From the NCBI GenBank assembly GCA_030638305.1, contig DAOWEW010000037.1, forward strand, positions 1 through 6,175: a DNA stretch of 6,175 nucleotides, written 5' to 3'. A program made the translations under genes and the position numbers. The DNA is from Desulfobacteraceae bacterium. GTDB taxonomy: Bacteria; Desulfobacterota; Desulfobacteria; Desulfobacterales; ETH-SRB1. Positions 5,212-6,175 of this stretch are shown here, piece after piece (the stretch's first letter is position 1; each line of letters starts with the position of its first letter). The notes beneath the pieces are model-generated. The model did no database searches and was not told the origin of the DNA. It was given only the letters and a program-made list of their open reading frames with translations.

Positions 5212-6175
5212 TTATAACTCGTCTGTTATCAGCTCGTTAATAAAAGTCTCGGGAGCCAGCAGAGCTTCTTTTGTAATAAAGAAACGGTTTTTGCCGGTTT
5301 TCTCCTGTGCAAGTTTTAGACCGTCTTTAAACTCACTCGTGAGCTTTTTATAAAGATTGTCAAGCTTAATATCAGCCGTAATCATTTGCTCAATAATGAA
5401 ATCAATAGCATTTTCTTCCAGCACAACATTAATATCACTGTTTTTGAAAAAATATAGCTCTATTTTTTTTATATCATCATAATAAGACTTGATATTTTTT
5501 ATTGCATTTCCGATATCCATTATATTTTTGCAGTAATAAGAAGCAACTACATCAATACGGGATGGAGTAAGAGTAAGATTGTACTTGTCAGTTAAATTAT
5601 TCTTATTTGCCGTTATATATTCATGAATATTTTTTTTCTCTCCAAGTTCCAGACTTTCAAAGGTTTTGTTCAACTCTTTGGTTTTTGATGTATCTAAAAG
5701 TTTTCTCAGATATTCTTTTGGATCTTCCATTAGAGAAACGATTGCAGGAAATCTTTTAGTATCGGTTGAGGGCAGTGTCTTTTCAAACAGAAGCAGAGCC
5801 TTTTCAATTGCACTTACCAGGCCCCTTGCTCCTGTATTTTCTTCAAAGGCACGTTTTGCTAAAATACGAAATACTTTATCTTCAAACTTTATATCAATAC
5901 CGTATGCTGCAAAATCAAGTTGTTTCCCCAGGATTACGGGATTGTTGGGATTTTTCAGGATTTCGTAAAGGTCGCATTCAGTCAAATGATCAAAAACAGT
6001 TTTTACAGGAAGACGTCCTATAAATTCTGTTTCAAATCCGTATTCGATAAGATCTTCCGACTTAACATGTTTGAGAATATCAACATTTTCCTGAGCACTT
6101 ATTATCTTTGCGCCAAAGCCGATATCCTGATTTTTCATGCGTTTTTTAATTATCTCCGGAAGATCGCTAAAAGCT
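5212..6175 (-). CDS. ClpX-like AAA+ ATPase, C-terminal part with an unusual extension (5' end outside window)
   Basis: The frame is open to the right edge, 12 codons beyond the ATG at 6138 (AFSDLPEIIKKR precedes it), so the gene starts outside the window and ATG 6138 is not the start. Numbered from the edge, residues 1-140 follow the ClpX core: an IGFGA segment, then EDLIEYGFETEFIGRLPV (41-58) containing the arginine-finger GRLP box, and ENTGARGL (112-119) with the sensor-2 arginine in the C-terminal lid. ClpX normally ends about 50 residues after this. Here about 150 more residues follow, Lys/Asn/Ile-rich, and the last 70 resemble a second, degenerate lid domain. The protein is therefore a ClpX paralog rather than housekeeping ClpX. 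Walker motifs and any zinc-binding domain would be upstream and unseen. It may unfold proteins for a protease or act alone. It precedes ahbC on the same strand but is separated from it by a palindrome. Confidence 0.8.
   Translation of the reverse strand, partial: AFSDLPEIIKKRMKNQDIGFGAKIISAQENVDILKHVKSEDLIEYGFETEFIGRLPVKTVFDHLTECDLYEILKNPNNPVILGKQLDFAAYGIDIKFEDKVFRILAKRAFEENTGARGLVSAIEKALLLFEKTLPSTDTKRFPAIVSLMEDPKEYLRKLLDTSKTKELNKTFESLELGEKKNIHEYITANKNNLTDKYNLTLTPSRIDVVASYYCKNIMDIGNAIKNIKSYYDDIKKIELYFFKNSDINVVLEENAIDFIIEQMITADIKLDNLYKKLTSEFKDGLKLAQEKTGKNRFFITKEALLAPETFINELITDEL

Noticed and set aside
5212..6138. Complete 308-residue gene starting at ATG 6138
   Set aside because: The frame stays open to the window edge and the upstream codons still match the ClpX pattern, so the ATG is internal.

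Overview
The window most likely comes from an anaerobic, probably sulfate-reducing member of the Desulfobacterota (Desulfobacterales-like). The main evidence is a compact ahbC-hemB-ahbD cluster for the siroheme-dependent alternative heme pathway. That gene order is the one I recall from Desulfovibrio. Base composition is moderately A+T-leaning and the intergenic gaps hold short palindromic repeats, which fits this group. The assignment rests on gene content, not on a marker gene.

Layout from left to right: (1) 2-253, plus strand, the C-terminal tail of a methyl-accepting chemotaxis protein cut by the window edge. (2) 254-431, a gap between convergent genes with a perfect 11-bp hairpin but no T-tract. 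(3) 432-1008, minus strand, two small overlapping genes of the DUF6883 and DUF4926 families. (4) 1099-5088, minus strand, the heme block, transcribed in the order ahbC, hemB, ahbD, then a CBS-CBS-ACT (AcuB-like) protein. ahbC and hemB are 29 bp apart, and ahbD overlaps the CBS-ACT gene by 4 bp (ATGA). The hemB/ahbD junction is filled with degenerate 7-bp tandem repeats that also encode the last residues of HemB. (5) 5089-5211, a gap dominated by a 66-bp imperfect palindrome that looks like a small mobile or repetitive element. (6) 5212-6175, minus strand, the C-terminal half of a ClpX-like AAA+ ATPase, cut by the window edge, with an unusual extension of about 150 residues.

How the genes work together: HemB makes porphobilinogen, the common tetrapyrrole precursor. 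AhbC and AhbD are the two radical-SAM enzymes at the end of the Ahb route, converting 12,18-didecarboxysiroheme to Fe-coproporphyrin III and then to heme b. The genes for didecarboxylation (ahbA/ahbB) and siroheme synthesis are not here and must lie elsewhere. The CBS-ACT protein is coupled to ahbD and is a candidate ligand sensor for the pathway, but no function is established. The most unusual parts are the ClpX-like extension (possibly a degenerate second lid domain), the coupled CBS-ACT protein, the repeat cluster invading the end of hemB, and the DUF6883-DUF4926 pair. I see no RNA gene, CRISPR array or complete mobile element.
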